A stretch of 46,521 nucleotides of DNA from Ardenticatenaceae bacterium (GTDB taxonomy: Bacteria; Chloroflexota; Anaerolineae; Ardenticatenales; Ardenticatenaceae). This document shows, one piece after another, positions 37,182 to 44,416 of this stretch. Location of the stretch: positions 1 to 46,521 of the forward strand of contig JALSKA010000219.1 in NCBI GenBank assembly GCA_026989095.1, given 5' to 3'. A program made the position numbers and the translations under genes. How positions within the stretch are numbered: position 1 is the first letter of the stretch; every line of letters begins with the position of its first letter. The notes under the pieces were generated by a model. The model saw nothing but the letters and a program-made list of their open reading frames with translations. It had not been told where the DNA came from and searched no databases.

Positions 37182-37571
37182 TCAGGGAGCCCGGAAAGTG
37201 AAGATCACGTAGGCCCCCATGCTGATGAGGGCGAAGTAGAGCAGGAGGAGCACGGTCTTCAGCGTGACGCGCCACCCCGGCGCGTGGACGTAATCTTCTA
37301 TAATGTAGCGCATGCCGTTCGCCCCGTGGGTCCAGGCGAAGATCAAGAGGAAGAGATCGTAGATGCGCCAGAGGGGGTTCTCCCACCGTTCGGCCACCAC
37401 GGCGAAGTTGATGTTCTCCACTCCGATGACGAAGTGCATCCAGAAGAGGTGGAAGAGGACCATCAGCAACAAAATGACCCCGCTCACGCGCATGAAGAAC
37501 CAAGCCCACAGCTCGAAGTTCCCCGACCGTTCGGCTTGATGGGCTGTCCGGGCTGCCAGTGACTCGAACAT
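37182..37571 (-). CDS. sdhD: Succinate dehydrogenase membrane anchor SdhD
   Basis: A 129-residue, three-helix membrane subunit. FMRVSGVILLLMVLFHLFWMHFV forms the first helix (split here by positions 27-48) with histidines at its end, and TWTHGANGMR-like AWTHGANGMRYI (near residue 79) carries the likely haem b ligand and quinone-site residues. It anchors SdhA and SdhB together with SdhC. The match HGANGMR to HALNGIR in SdhC shows the two anchors are related. Confidence 0.9.
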   Translation of the reverse strand: MFESLAARTAHQAERSGNFELWAWFFMRVSGVILLLMVLFHLFWMHFVIGVENINFAVVAERWENPLWRIYDLFLLIFAWTHGANGMRYIIEDYVHAPGWRVTLKTVLLLLYFALISMGAYVIFTFRAP

Positions 37572-37590
37572 GGGTCTCCTCCGTCCAAGC

Positions 37591-37980
37591 TCAGCTCAAC
37601 ATGCTCATGATGATCGCGAGCGCCGACGGCACAAAGAGAATCAGGAAGATGACCACCTGAACCCAGACCGCCTGCCGCTGATAACGCCACGCCGAGGGCC
37701 AGAAGTCCAAGATGGTCACCCGAATGCCGTTCAGCGCGTGGAAGAGAACGCCGAAGAAGAGAAAGATGTGGCCGATGCGCGCCCACGGCTGCTTGTAGAT
37801 GAAGAGCAACTCGTTGAAGACTTCTTCGCCAAACGACATGAGGAAGATGTCCACGATGTGGAGGGCGAGGAAGAGGAAAACACCGATGCCCGTCACGCGG
37901 TGCAGGAGCCACGACCACTGACCTTCGCGCCCCCGGTAGCGGAGACCTTCCCGTGCGAGCTGAAACGCACCTTGAGCCAT
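37591..37980 (-). CDS. sdhC: Succinate dehydrogenase cytochrome b subunit SdhC
   Basis: A 129-residue, three-helix anchor. WSWLLHRVTGIGVFLFLALH starts helix one with the conserved Ser/His/Arg of the quinone site; HIVDIF and LFHALNGIRV (near residue 83) carry candidate haem ligands. It is the first gene of the operon, with a GGAGGACTCCC-type site before ATG 37980 and a good promoter upstream. Together with SdhD it binds haem b and reduces a quinone, probably menaquinone in this group. Confidence 0.9.
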   Translation of the reverse strand: MAQGAFQLAREGLRYRGREGQWSWLLHRVTGIGVFLFLALHIVDIFLMSFGEEVFNELLFIYKQPWARIGHIFLFFGVLFHALNGIRVTILDFWPSAWRYQRQAVWVQVVIFLILFVPSALAIIMSMLS

Positions 37981-38048
37981 GGGAGTCCTCCTTGTGGTGG
38001 ATGCCGGTTCAGCACTTCTTGTGAAGCCAGGCGCAATCGGTGGCTTCC

Positions 38049-38077
38049 ATTATAGACCTGCTCGGTCAAGTTGGCAA
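38049..38077 (-). promoter_or_regulatory. Promoter for sdhCDAB
   Basis: Minus strand TTGCCA, 17 bases, TATAAT, about 70 bases before sdhC. It lies back to back with the promoter of the selenoprotein gene. Confidence 0.8.
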
Positions 38078-38100
38078 AAGTGCGGGCGAAGTCCGAAATG

Positions 38101-38109
38101 TGGTATAAT
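38101..38109 (+). promoter_or_regulatory. Extended -10 promoter for the selenoprotein gene
   Basis: TGGTATAAT is a consensus -10 with upstream TG and no clear -35 at normal distance. The start codon is 43 bases downstream of the box. Confidence 0.6.
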
Positions 38110-38151
38110 CAAAGGACACGCTGTTGGCCTAGACCTGGAGGAGGGAGCACA

Positions 38152-40098
38152 ATGCCCAAATCGACGCTGGCCGGCACCGTCCCGGCCCCTGAATTTCCGC
38201 CCGGCCTGGAGTGGCTCAACGTGCCGCGCCCCCTCACGCTCCGGGCACTGCGCGGCAAGGTGGTGCTGCTCGACTTCTGGACCTACTGTTGAATGAACTG
38301 CCTTCACATGCTTCCGCAGTTGCGGAAGTTGGAAACTCAGTTTGCCGACGAGCTGGTCGTCATCGGCGTTCACTCGGCCAAGTTCCCCGAGGAGCGCCTC
38401 ACGGCCAACATTCGGGAGGCCATTCGCCGGCACGGGGTGACCCACCCGGTGGTGAACGACGCCGAGATGGCCGTGTGGCGCATGTACGGCGTCTACGCCT
38501 GGCCCACGCTCGTGCTCATCGACCCGGAGGGCCGGTATGTGGGCCACCACGCGGGAGAGGTCTCGGCCGAACAGCTCGCGCCGGTCATCGAGCGCCTCGT
38601 CGCCGAGTTCGAGGCGCGCGGCACACTCGTCCGCCGGCCGGTGGAGCTGGAGCTGGAGCCCCCGCCCGCCACCCTGCTGGCCTACCCGGGCAAACTCTTG
38701 CCCGATGCGCGGGGCGAGCGCCTCTTCATCGCCGACACGAACCACCACCGCATCGTGGTGGTGCGCCTCGACGCCGATGGCCGGGCCGGCGAGGTGGAGG
38801 AGCTCATCGGGCGGGGCGTGCCGGGCATGGACGACGGCCCCTTCGAGCAGGCCACCTTCAACCACCCGCAGGGCCTGGCCCTGTTGGACGACACCCTCTA
38901 CGTGGCCGACGCGGAGAACCACGCTATCAGGGCGCTCCACCTACCCTCGCGCACCGTCCGCCGGGTGGCCGGAACGGGCCGGCTGGGGTGGCACCCCCAA
39001 CGGGGCCCCGGGCTCCACGTGGACCTCAACTCGCCTTGGGACCTAGCCGTGGCCCAGGGCAAGCTCTTCATCGCCATGGCCGGGCGCCACCAGATCTGGG
39101 TGTTCGACCCCGATTCCGGCGAGGTGGCCCCCTTTGCCGGCAGCGGCCGCGAGGATTTGGTGGACGGCCCGCCTCACCGGGCCTGCTTCGCCCAGCCGAG
39201 CGGTCTCGCCGCCGACGGCCACGCCCTCTACGTGGCCGACAGCGAGACCAGCAGCGTGCGCCGCGTCTCCCTGGAGGACGGACGGGTGGAGACCCTCGTG
39301 GGCGTGGGGCTCTTCGACTTCGGTGACGTGGACGGGCGAGGGCGTGCCGTGCGCCTCCAACATCCCCTGGGCGTCACGTGGGCCCACGGCCGGCTCTACG
39401 TGGCCGACACCTACAACCACAAGGTCAAAGTGCTCGACCCGGCCTCCTTGGAGGTGCGCACGTGGCTGGGCAGCGGGCGACCCGGGTGGCAGGACGGCGT
39501 GGGGCGCGCCGTCCGCCTGTACGAGCCGGGCGACGTGAAGGCGTGCGGGGACCTCCTCTACATCGCCGACACCAACAACCACGCCGTGCGCGTGGCCGAC
39601 GTGCGCACGGGCCAGGTCTCCACGTTGCTCATCCGCGGGCTGGAGCGCCTGACGCCGCCGGCCCCCGCGGAGGAGCAGCGCGCGCCGGCCGTCCGCTTGG
39701 CCGAGGGAGCGGGACGGCTGCTTGTGCGCCTCGAATTGCCCCGGGGCGTGCGACCGGTGCCCGAGGCACCCCCGTGGGCCGAGGTGAGAGCCGCCGACGA
39801 GCGCGTCGTCCGCCCCCTCCGATCCCGCTGTGACTTCTCCCAGGAGGGTGAAGGGGAGATCGCGCTGGAGACGCGCGCGGGCCACACGGAGATCGAGATG
39901 GTGCTCCACGTGTACGCCTGTGCCAAAGCAGGCCGGGCGCTCTGCGCTTTCCGCCGCCTTCGCCTGCGCGTGCCCGTTCACGTGGGGGCCGGCGGAGGAC
40001 ACGAGGCCCGTGTCAGCGTGCCCGTCTCCTTTCCGGGCGTGTGGGGGAACGACGATGACGACGGCGCACAATTCCCGTCGGACGAGGAGAGCCGATGA
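38152..40098 (+). CDS. NHLRC2-like thioredoxin/NHL-repeat selenoprotein (in-frame UGA = Sec47)
   Basis: The frame starts at ATG 38152 after GGAGGAGGG and is interrupted only by TGA at 38290-38292; it then runs 602 codons to 40098. Read through, it gives 648 residues: a thioredoxin domain (1-160), about six NHL beta-propeller repeats (165-470; [40 protein letters not shown]), and a C-terminal beta-sandwich (about 490-620) with [14 protein letters not shown]. Relatives carry FWTYCCINC; here the same place reads FWTYC-UGA-MNC, so UGA sits at the first Cys of the CxxC motif, giving Sec47-x-x-Cys50. A SECIS-like hairpin follows. Other genes here end in UGA, so it is not reassigned. Alternatives are a sequencing error, a broken gene, or re-initiation at the ATG right after the UGA, which would split the fold. 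selA, selB, selC and selD are not in the window. Confidence 0.85.
38295..38343 (+). promoter_or_regulatory. Candidate bacterial SECIS element
   Basis: Immediately 3' of the UGA at 38290. The inner stem CTTCCGC/GCGGAAG (38311-38317 with 38322-38328) closes an AGTT loop, with G as second loop base. An outer stem AACTG/CAGTT (38296-38300 with 38338-38342, plus a G-T pair) encloses it. The loop starts 25 bases after the UGA, within the range known for bacterial SECIS hairpins. Confidence 0.75.
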
Positions 40099-40454
40099 GG
40101 GGACGCCCTGCGCGCCGGACGAAGCGGGGAGCGTGGCTCCGGGGGTGTGCGCCCCACGTGATCTTGTTGACCATTCCCTGCTACTGCGCGGGATTCCTGG
40201 TGTTGCAGTGGAACACCGCGGTCATGCCCGCTGTGGAGCGCGTGGCCCCGCGCCTGGTGGAGTGGATACTTTCCCCCGTGGGCCTGGCCGTCGTGGCCGC
40301 CGTGCTCTTGGTGATCCTCACCGAGCCCTTCCACGGTGGCGTGAGCAGCGTGGGCGCCCATGCCGTTTCCGCCTTTGACCCCGGGGGCTGTCTGATCGTC
40401 GTGGCGTTTCTCTCCCTGGTGGCCATCGGCGTCTTGATCTGGCTGGGGATGTAA
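40095..40454 (+). CDS. Small membrane protein coupled to the selenoprotein
   Basis: A 119-residue protein of unknown family. Its ATG overlaps the stop of the selenoprotein gene (ATGA), so translation is coupled. After a basic start there are three hydrophobic segments: about 20-40, 58-77 and 98-118, the last reaching the C-terminus. Cysteines in the first segment (IPCYCAG) might be redox-active, which would fit a link with the neighbouring thioredoxin-like protein, but there is no direct evidence. No homologue is recognised. Confidence 0.6.
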   Translation: MRGRPARRTKRGAWLRGCAPHVILLTIPCYCAGFLVLQWNTAVMPAVERVAPRLVEWILSPVGLAVVAAVLLVILTEPFHGGVSSVGAHAVSAFDPGGCLIVVAFLSLVAIGVLIWLGM

Positions 40455-40536
40455 AACCCGATACCTCCGAACTTGGCATGGCTGTGAGCACAGCGCCTAG
40501 GAGTGACGCGCTCCCCCGTGGCCCTGCGGGAGAATG

Positions 40537-40575
40537 CCCGCACACCTTGACGTGCGGGGAAGCTTCGGGAAGCTT
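40537..40575 (+). other. Two adjacent hairpins in intergenic gap
   Basis: CCCGCAC/GTGCGGG (7 bp, eight-base loop) is followed at once by AAGCTT-CGGG-AAGCTT. Neither has a T-run, so they are weak terminators at best for the upstream operon. The second runs into the -35 of the next promoter. Confidence 0.4.
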
Positions 40576-40602
40576 GACGGCCGCAAACTCCTGTGTTATG
40601 CT
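40574..40602 (+). promoter_or_regulatory. Promoter for the PIG-L gene
   Basis: TTGACG, 17 bases, TATGCT, with the coding start 24 bases after the -10 box. Confidence 0.7.
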
Positions 40603-40625
40603 TGCCGGCGGAAGGGGGAGACCCT

Positions 40626-41390
40626 ATGCGCCCAACGCTGTGTGTCGTCGTGGCGCACCCTGACGACGAATCCTTCGGCTTCGGCGGCACTTTGGCCCGC
40701 TACGGCTGGCAGCGCGTCCACACTGTGGTGGTCGTGGCCACCGACGGCGCGGCCGGCCAAACGGGCGGACTCGTGCCCCCGGAGCGGCTGGCCGAGCGCC
40801 GGCGCCGGGAGCTCCAGGACGCGGCCTTCATCCTGGGGGTGGAAACCCTTTTCCACTGGGAGTACCCGGACGGTGCTCTGGCCGACGTGCCTGAGGAGGA
40901 GATCGTGCCCCGCCTCGTGCGGGTGATGCGGGCCGTGCGCCCCCACGTGGTGCTCACCTTCGGGCCCGAGGGCGGGGGCAACCGTCACCCCGACCACCAG
41001 GCCATCAGCCGTTTCACACGGGCCGCGTGGCACCACGCCGGTGAAAGCTCGGTGGTCACCCCGGGGCTCGCCCCCTGGCGCCCCCCGAAGCTCTTTTACG
41101 TCACGGCCAACCCGGCCGAACCCTCGGACGTGCCCTACCGGCCGGCCACGGCGCGGGTGGACATCAGCGCGGCCCTGCCCGTCAAGCGGGCTGCCTTCTT
41201 CGCCCACCGCACCCAGCGGGGCGACCGGCCCTACTACGAAGCCTACCAACGTGCCCAAGGGCCCTACGAGTGGTATCACGAAGTCACCTGTCCGGCGCCC
41301 GACAGGCCGTTGGCGGACGACCTGTTTGTGGGACTCGACGTCCGTCCCCCGGAGCCGCCGGTGAGCTTTCTCGTGGAGGAATGCCCATGA
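40626..41390 (+). CDS. PIG-L / LmbE family deacetylase
   Basis: A 254-residue zinc-dependent N-deacetylase of the PIG-L family. The metal ligands are in VVAHPDDESFGFGG (near residue 10) and in NRHPDHQAISRF (near residue 120). Members deacetylate N-acetylglucosaminyl compounds, including mycothiol and bacillithiol intermediates and antibiotics; the substrate here is not evident. I start at ATG 40626, with GAAGGGGGAG upstream. The stop overlaps the start of the next small gene (ATGA). Confidence 0.92.
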   Translation: MRPTLCVVVAHPDDESFGFGGTLARYGWQRVHTVVVVATDGAAGQTGGLVPPERLAERRRRELQDAAFILGVETLFHWEYPDGALADVPEEEIVPRLVRVMRAVRPHVVLTFGPEGGGNRHPDHQAISRFTRAAWHHAGESSVVTPGLAPWRPPKLFYVTANPAEPSDVPYRPATARVDISAALPVKRAAFFAHRTQRGDRPYYEAYQRAQGPYEWYHEVTCPAPDRPLADDLFVGLDVRPPEPPVSFLVEECP

Positions 41391-41800
41391 CGATCCAGGC
41401 CGATCTGGAAAGGTGTCTGCGGAGCCCCTACCTCTGGGAAGACGAGGCCAAGCGCAACGACGTCAGCCGCGAGCTGGAAGGGGCGCACGAGCTGCTGGAG
41501 CAGGCGCGCGTCTCCTTCCAAGAGGAGGACGAGGCCACCGGCCTCAAGCAGGCGTGGGGCGCCATGTTCCGCGCCGGCCGCGCCCTGGTCTACGCGGCCG
41601 GCTACGACGTGGACGGCCTGCGTTGTCTTGAAATCGTGCTCTGGGCCCACTACGTGGGACAGGGGCTGGAGGAGGAGGACATGCACGCCTTCCGACAGGC
41701 CCAACAACTTGTGGGACCGCCCGAGGCGGCCGTCGAGCGCGCCCAGAGCTTCGTCGAGAAGGTGGCCGGCATCCTGCAACAGGCGGCCACCGTCCGGTAA
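41387..41800 (+). CDS. Small helical protein, HEPN-like
   Basis: A 137-residue all-helical protein. The ATG at 41387 is chosen over one six bases upstream because the GGAGGA site is correctly spaced only for it; it overlaps the PIG-L stop. The pattern, with ARVSFQEEDEATGLKQAWGAMFRAGRALVYAAGYDVDG, resembles SAV_6107-like HEPN domains, but the RNase motif R-x4-H typical of toxic HEPN proteins is not visible. So a structural or nucleotide-binding role is as likely. This is a tentative fold call. Confidence 0.6.
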   Translation: MTIQADLERCLRSPYLWEDEAKRNDVSRELEGAHELLEQARVSFQEEDEATGLKQAWGAMFRAGRALVYAAGYDVDGLRCLEIVLWAHYVGQGLEEEDMHAFRQAQQLVGPPEAAVERAQSFVEKVAGILQQAATVR

Positions 41801-41831
41801 GGGCCAAAAATCCGCGTTCCAGGAGGCAAAC

Positions 41832-42242
41832 GTGCGCAACGAGTGGTTTTACGAACAGGAACCCCCCAGCCGATTCGTCATCCAGGAGCACCTGCGCCAG
41901 GCCCTGTGGCGCATGGGGCTCGGCATGGCGTGGGTGGAGGTCGAGCAGGAGAAGCCCCCCTACCGGGCCGTCATCTACTGGTACGACCGGCGCTGGACGC
42001 TGGAGTGGGAGCCCGCCAGGTACGCGCGGCTCACCCTGCCCGAGGAACTCCCGGACGTGGTCCGGGTGATGGAGCTGATGTTGGGCTTCAAACCCCTCGC
42101 GCGGTACCGGCAAGAGGGCCGGCTGGTCTGGGAGTGGTGGCGCCGGCGGGCCGAACGGGAGGCGCGCTGGCAGGAGCTCACCCAACAAGGGGAGCTCGAG
42201 GAGCTGGAACGCCTCTATCCGGCGTTGGCCGCCGCCGGATGA
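41832..42242 (+). CDS. Uncharacterised 136-residue protein
   Basis: I do not recognise a family. The start is GTG 41832, five bases after a perfect AGGAGG site and 31 bases after the HEPN-like gene. The protein is rich in Trp, Glu and Arg (for example RAVIYWYDRRWTLEWEP and LVWEWWRRRAER), with a beta-like middle and a charged helical C-terminus. No signal peptide or membrane segment is visible. It is likely to be in one operon with the PIG-L and HEPN-like genes. Confidence 0.7.
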   Translation: MRNEWFYEQEPPSRFVIQEHLRQALWRMGLGMAWVEVEQEKPPYRAVIYWYDRRWTLEWEPARYARLTLPEELPDVVRVMELMLGFKPLARYRQEGRLVWEWWRRRAEREARWQELTQQGELEELERLYPALAAAG

Positions 42243-42255
42243 GGAAACGCAACGC

Positions 42256-42284
42256 TTGACCCCCTTGTCAACGTGTGGTAGACT
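42256..42284 (+). promoter_or_regulatory. Promoter of the structured leader/small RNA
   Basis: TTGACC, 17 bases, TAGACT. It begins 13 bases after the end of the upstream gene and would drive the hairpin-rich transcript that ends in the terminator at 42472. Confidence 0.65.
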
Positions 42285-42331
42285 CCACAGGCGTGGCCGG
42301 ACGCCGAGTGGAACGGAAGGAGGAAGCAGGC

Positions 42332-42406
42332 ATGGACCGCAACCGAACACGCCGGCTCGAGCAGACCCTCGCACCAGGGGGAGGTATGCCTGCTTCCAGA
42401 TCATGA
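42332..42406 (+). CDS. 24-residue leader peptide candidate
   Basis: ATG with a strong GGAAGGAGG site 8 bases upstream. It codes MDRNRTRRLEQTLAPGGG and six more residues, then TGA. Four of the first eight residues are Arg. Its start lies in one arm and its last codons in the other arm of the 12-bp helix. Short ORFs in such a place usually act through ribosome position rather than as products. Confidence 0.4.
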   Translation: MDRNRTRRLEQTLAPGGGMPASRS

Positions 42407-42426
42407 TGGTGGCAGTGTGACACCGG

Positions 42427-42472
42427 AAACGCCGTGGGCACTCTCCCTCTGGTGAGGCCCACGGCGTTTTTT
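42427..42472 (+). terminator. Intrinsic terminator / attenuator
   Basis: AAACGCCGTGGGC pairs with GCCCACGGCGTTT across a 17-base loop, followed by a T-run. It ends the leader RNA 155 bases before the ABC ATPase gene. Confidence 0.9.
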
Positions 42473-42512
42473 CTTGGCGTGCCTCGGACCATTCTCCCGA
42501 CGAACCCGGCGG

Positions 42513-42547
42513 AGCCGTGGGCCAGCGTGAGGAGCCCACGGCTTTTT
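42513..42547 (+). terminator. Second intrinsic terminator in tandem
   Basis: AGCCGTGGGC pairs with GCCCACGGCT, then TTTT. Its stem core GCCGTGGGC is the same as in the first terminator, so the two look duplicated. It stands 80 bases before the ABC ATPase start. Confidence 0.88.
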
Positions 42548-42627
42548 CTTTGGTTCGCACCAGTCCCCGAGCTCGGGGTGGCAAGTCTGGGTACCATCCG
42601 ACGGATGTGGTAACCGGGAGGGAAGCC

Positions 42628-43491
42628 ATGCTACTGCTCAAGGACCATGACGTGGCCCTGCGGCTCGTGAACGTGAGCAAGGTCTTCAGGCGCGAGAAAC
42701 GCCGTAGCTGGCGCCGCCTCTGGCCCGGCAACGGGCCCTCGCTGGCGAGCGCCGTGAACGCCCTCGACGGGGTCACCTTGGAAGTGCGACGCCATGAAAT
42801 TTTCGGCATTCTGGGGCCAAACGGCTCGGGGAAGTCCACGCTCGTGCGGGTAGTTTCGACGCTCCTGTTGCCCGACGCCGGCCGGGCCGAGGTCTTCGGC
42901 TTCGACGTGGTGCGGGAGGAGAAGGCCGTCAAGCGGCTGATCAACCGCGTTTCGGTGGAGGCGGCCTTCTTCAAGAAACTCTCGGCTGTGGAGAACTTGA
43001 TGTTCGGAGCACGCCTCTACGGGCTGTCGGGCACCGAGGCCCGCGCGAGAATCGTGGCCGTCCTGCGCCGCCTGGGCTTGGAGGAGGAGGCCGCCTACCA
43101 GCCCGTCGAGAACCTCTCGCGCGGGATGCAGCAGAAGGTGGCCATTGCGCGTGCCTTCCTCACCCGCCCGATTCTGCTCCTCCTCGACGAGCCCACGACC
43201 GGCTTGGACCCCCGCTCCCGGCGGGAGGTGCAGGCCTTCGTCCGCGAGCTCCGCAACGAACACGACGCCACCATCGTCCTCACGACGCACGACATGCACG
43301 AGGCCGAGCAGTTGTGCGACCGGGTGGCCGTCATCGACCGGGGCCGCATCGTGGCCCTGGGAACGCCGGAGGCGCTCAAGGCCCGCGTGGCCTCCGAGGG
43401 CCTGCCGGAGCCCACCCTGGAGGACGTGTTCCTGGCCCTCACGGGGCGCCATTTGACGGATTCCCACCACGATCAGGAGGTGATAGCATGA
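42628..43491 (+). CDS. ABC exporter ATP-binding protein
   Basis: A 287-residue ATPase of the drug/antibiotic ABC-2 group (DrrA/NodI-like). Walker A GPNGSGKST is near residue 68, Q-loop region follows, signature LSRGMQQK near residue 160 (an S-R-G variant of LSGGQ), Walker B ILLLLDEPTTGLD near 184 and switch His in LTTHD. I start at ATG 42628 after GGGAGGG. The stop overlaps the permease start (ATGA). The N-terminal 40 residues include a basic insert RREKRRSWRRLW. The substrate is unknown. Confidence 0.94.
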   Translation: MLLLKDHDVALRLVNVSKVFRREKRRSWRRLWPGNGPSLASAVNALDGVTLEVRRHEIFGILGPNGSGKSTLVRVVSTLLLPDAGRAEVFGFDVVREEKAVKRLINRVSVEAAFFKKLSAVENLMFGARLYGLSGTEARARIVAVLRRLGLEEEAAYQPVENLSRGMQQKVAIARAFLTRPILLLLDEPTTGLDPRSRREVQAFVRELRNEHDATIVLTTHDMHEAEQLCDRVAVIDRGRIVALGTPEALKARVASEGLPEPTLEDVFLALTGRHLTDSHHDQEVIA

Positions 43492-44318
43492 GGGCGAACC
43501 AATGGGCCCACGAGGTGCGCGCCAGCTACGCCTTCGTGGAGCGCAATATCAACTTGATCAAACGGTACTGGGGATGGGAGGTGGTCTGGCTCTCTTACAC
43601 CATTGCCAACTCCTTGGCGATCACGTACATTGGTGCCGGCATGGAGCGCATCTCAGGCCAAGCTGTGGACACCCAATTCCTGGTGATGTACTTGCTCATC
43701 GGCACGCTGGTGTGGCACTTCCTCAGCGTGATCTTCGACATCGTTTCCGAGACCATTGCCTGGGAGCGCTGGGAGGGTACCATTGAATACACACTGATGG
43801 CACCCATCTCCCGCTTCACCCACCTGGTGGGGTCCACCTTGTTCTCCCTGGTCTACGGCTTTGCCCACACGGTCATCATCCTGTTGGCCGTGGTCCTCTT
43901 CTTCCGCTTGGACTTGAGCGGGGCCAACCTGGGGGGCGCGGCGTTGGTGCTCTTGGCCGGGAGCATGTCGTTCATCGGGCTGGGCATCGTGGCGGCCGTG
44001 TTACCCCTGCTCTTCCCGGAGCGGGGCGCGCAGATGACGCACGTGGTCCAGGCCCTGCTGCTCCTCGTCTCCGGGGTCTATTACCCTGTGGAGGTGCTGC
44101 CGGCGTGGCTCCAGGTGCTCTCCCGCCTCTCGCCGGCCACATACGTGCTGGAGGGAATGCGCGCGGCCATCCTCGACGGCGCCTCCTTCGCCCATCTGTG
44201 GGGCGAAACTGCCCCCCTGCTCCTGCTGGGAGGCGTGCTCGTCCCGCTGGGGGTCTTCGTCTTCCGCCAGGCGGAGCGCTTTGCCAAGCGCACGGGACGC
44301 CTGAGCCGGGACGGGTAG
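43488..44318 (+). CDS. ABC-2 type permease
   Basis: A 276-residue, six-helix permease, the partner of the ATPase directly upstream (four-base overlap). The ABC-2 signature region is visible around GVYYPVEVLPAWLQVLSRLSPATYVLEGMR (parts near residues 202-232). Such pairs export drugs, lipids or peptides; the substrate is unknown. It ends with a basic tail. It follows the attenuator-like leader, so expression may be conditional on translation stress. Confidence 0.93.
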   Translation: MRANQWAHEVRASYAFVERNINLIKRYWGWEVVWLSYTIANSLAITYIGAGMERISGQAVDTQFLVMYLLIGTLVWHFLSVIFDIVSETIAWERWEGTIEYTLMAPISRFTHLVGSTLFSLVYGFAHTVIILLAVVLFFRLDLSGANLGGAALVLLAGSMSFIGLGIVAAVLPLLFPERGAQMTHVVQALLLLVSGVYYPVEVLPAWLQVLSRLSPATYVLEGMRAAILDGASFAHLWGETAPLLLLGGVLVPLGVFVFRQAERFAKRTGRLSRDG

Positions 44319-44327
44319 CGGGCAGAG

Positions 44328-44355
44328 TTGACCGCGGCGCCGAAATGGGTAAGCT
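44328..44355 (+). promoter_or_regulatory. Weak promoter candidate before redoxin gene
   Basis: TTGACC, 16 bases, TAAGCT. The -35 is good, the -10 poor; a TATGCT further on is at 21 bases, too far. Tentative. Confidence 0.35.
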
Positions 44356-44362
44356 ATGCTCA

Positions 44363-44392
44363 CCCTCCCGTGGGCTTATGCCCGCGGGAGGG
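44363..44392 (+). other. 13-bp hairpin with TTAT loop
   Basis: CCCTCCCG-T-GGGC and GCCC-G-CGGGAGGG form a near-perfect stem around TTAT, just upstream of the redoxin ribosome-binding site. No T-run follows. It may be the end of the exporter transcript or a leader element of the redoxin gene. Confidence 0.5.
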
Positions 44393-44416
44393 ATGAGCGC
44401 GAGCAAGGAGGGCAAG

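Larger units (their letters stand above)
42290..42472 (+). ncRNA. Structured leader or small RNA with attenuator
   Basis: About 180 bases from predicted start to terminator. Hairpins: GGCGT/ACGCC (42290-42305 region), a perfect 12-bp pair GGAAGCAGGCAT (42322-42333) with ATGCCTGCTTCC (42386-42397), a small GGTG/CACC stem, and the terminator. The 12-bp helix takes in the start codon of a 24-codon ORF. It fits a ribosome-sensing attenuator for the ABC exporter downstream or an independent small RNA. It matches no RNA family I can name. Confidence 0.5.

Noticed and set aside
38290-38292. UGA as an ordinary stop with a separate downstream gene starting at ATG 38293
   Set aside because: It would divide the thioredoxin fold between the two active-site residues, and there is no ribosome-binding site suited to the downstream ATG. 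Kept as an alternative, not preferred.
38290-38292. General reassignment of UGA (for example to Trp or Gly)
   Set aside because: Many neighbouring genes, including hisH, sfsA, aceK and ecfT, use UGA as their stop at the expected C-terminus.
41387-42242. HEPN-like and downstream gene as a toxin-antitoxin pair
   Set aside because: No R-x4-H catalytic motif and no recognisable nucleotidyltransferase partner.
42310-42400. Similarity of GGAAGGAGGAAGCAGG to the SRP RNA tip, and of the opposite strand to a TPP riboswitch segment
   Set aside because: The SRP partner strand is missing and spacing is wrong; the TPP core CTGAGA is absent.
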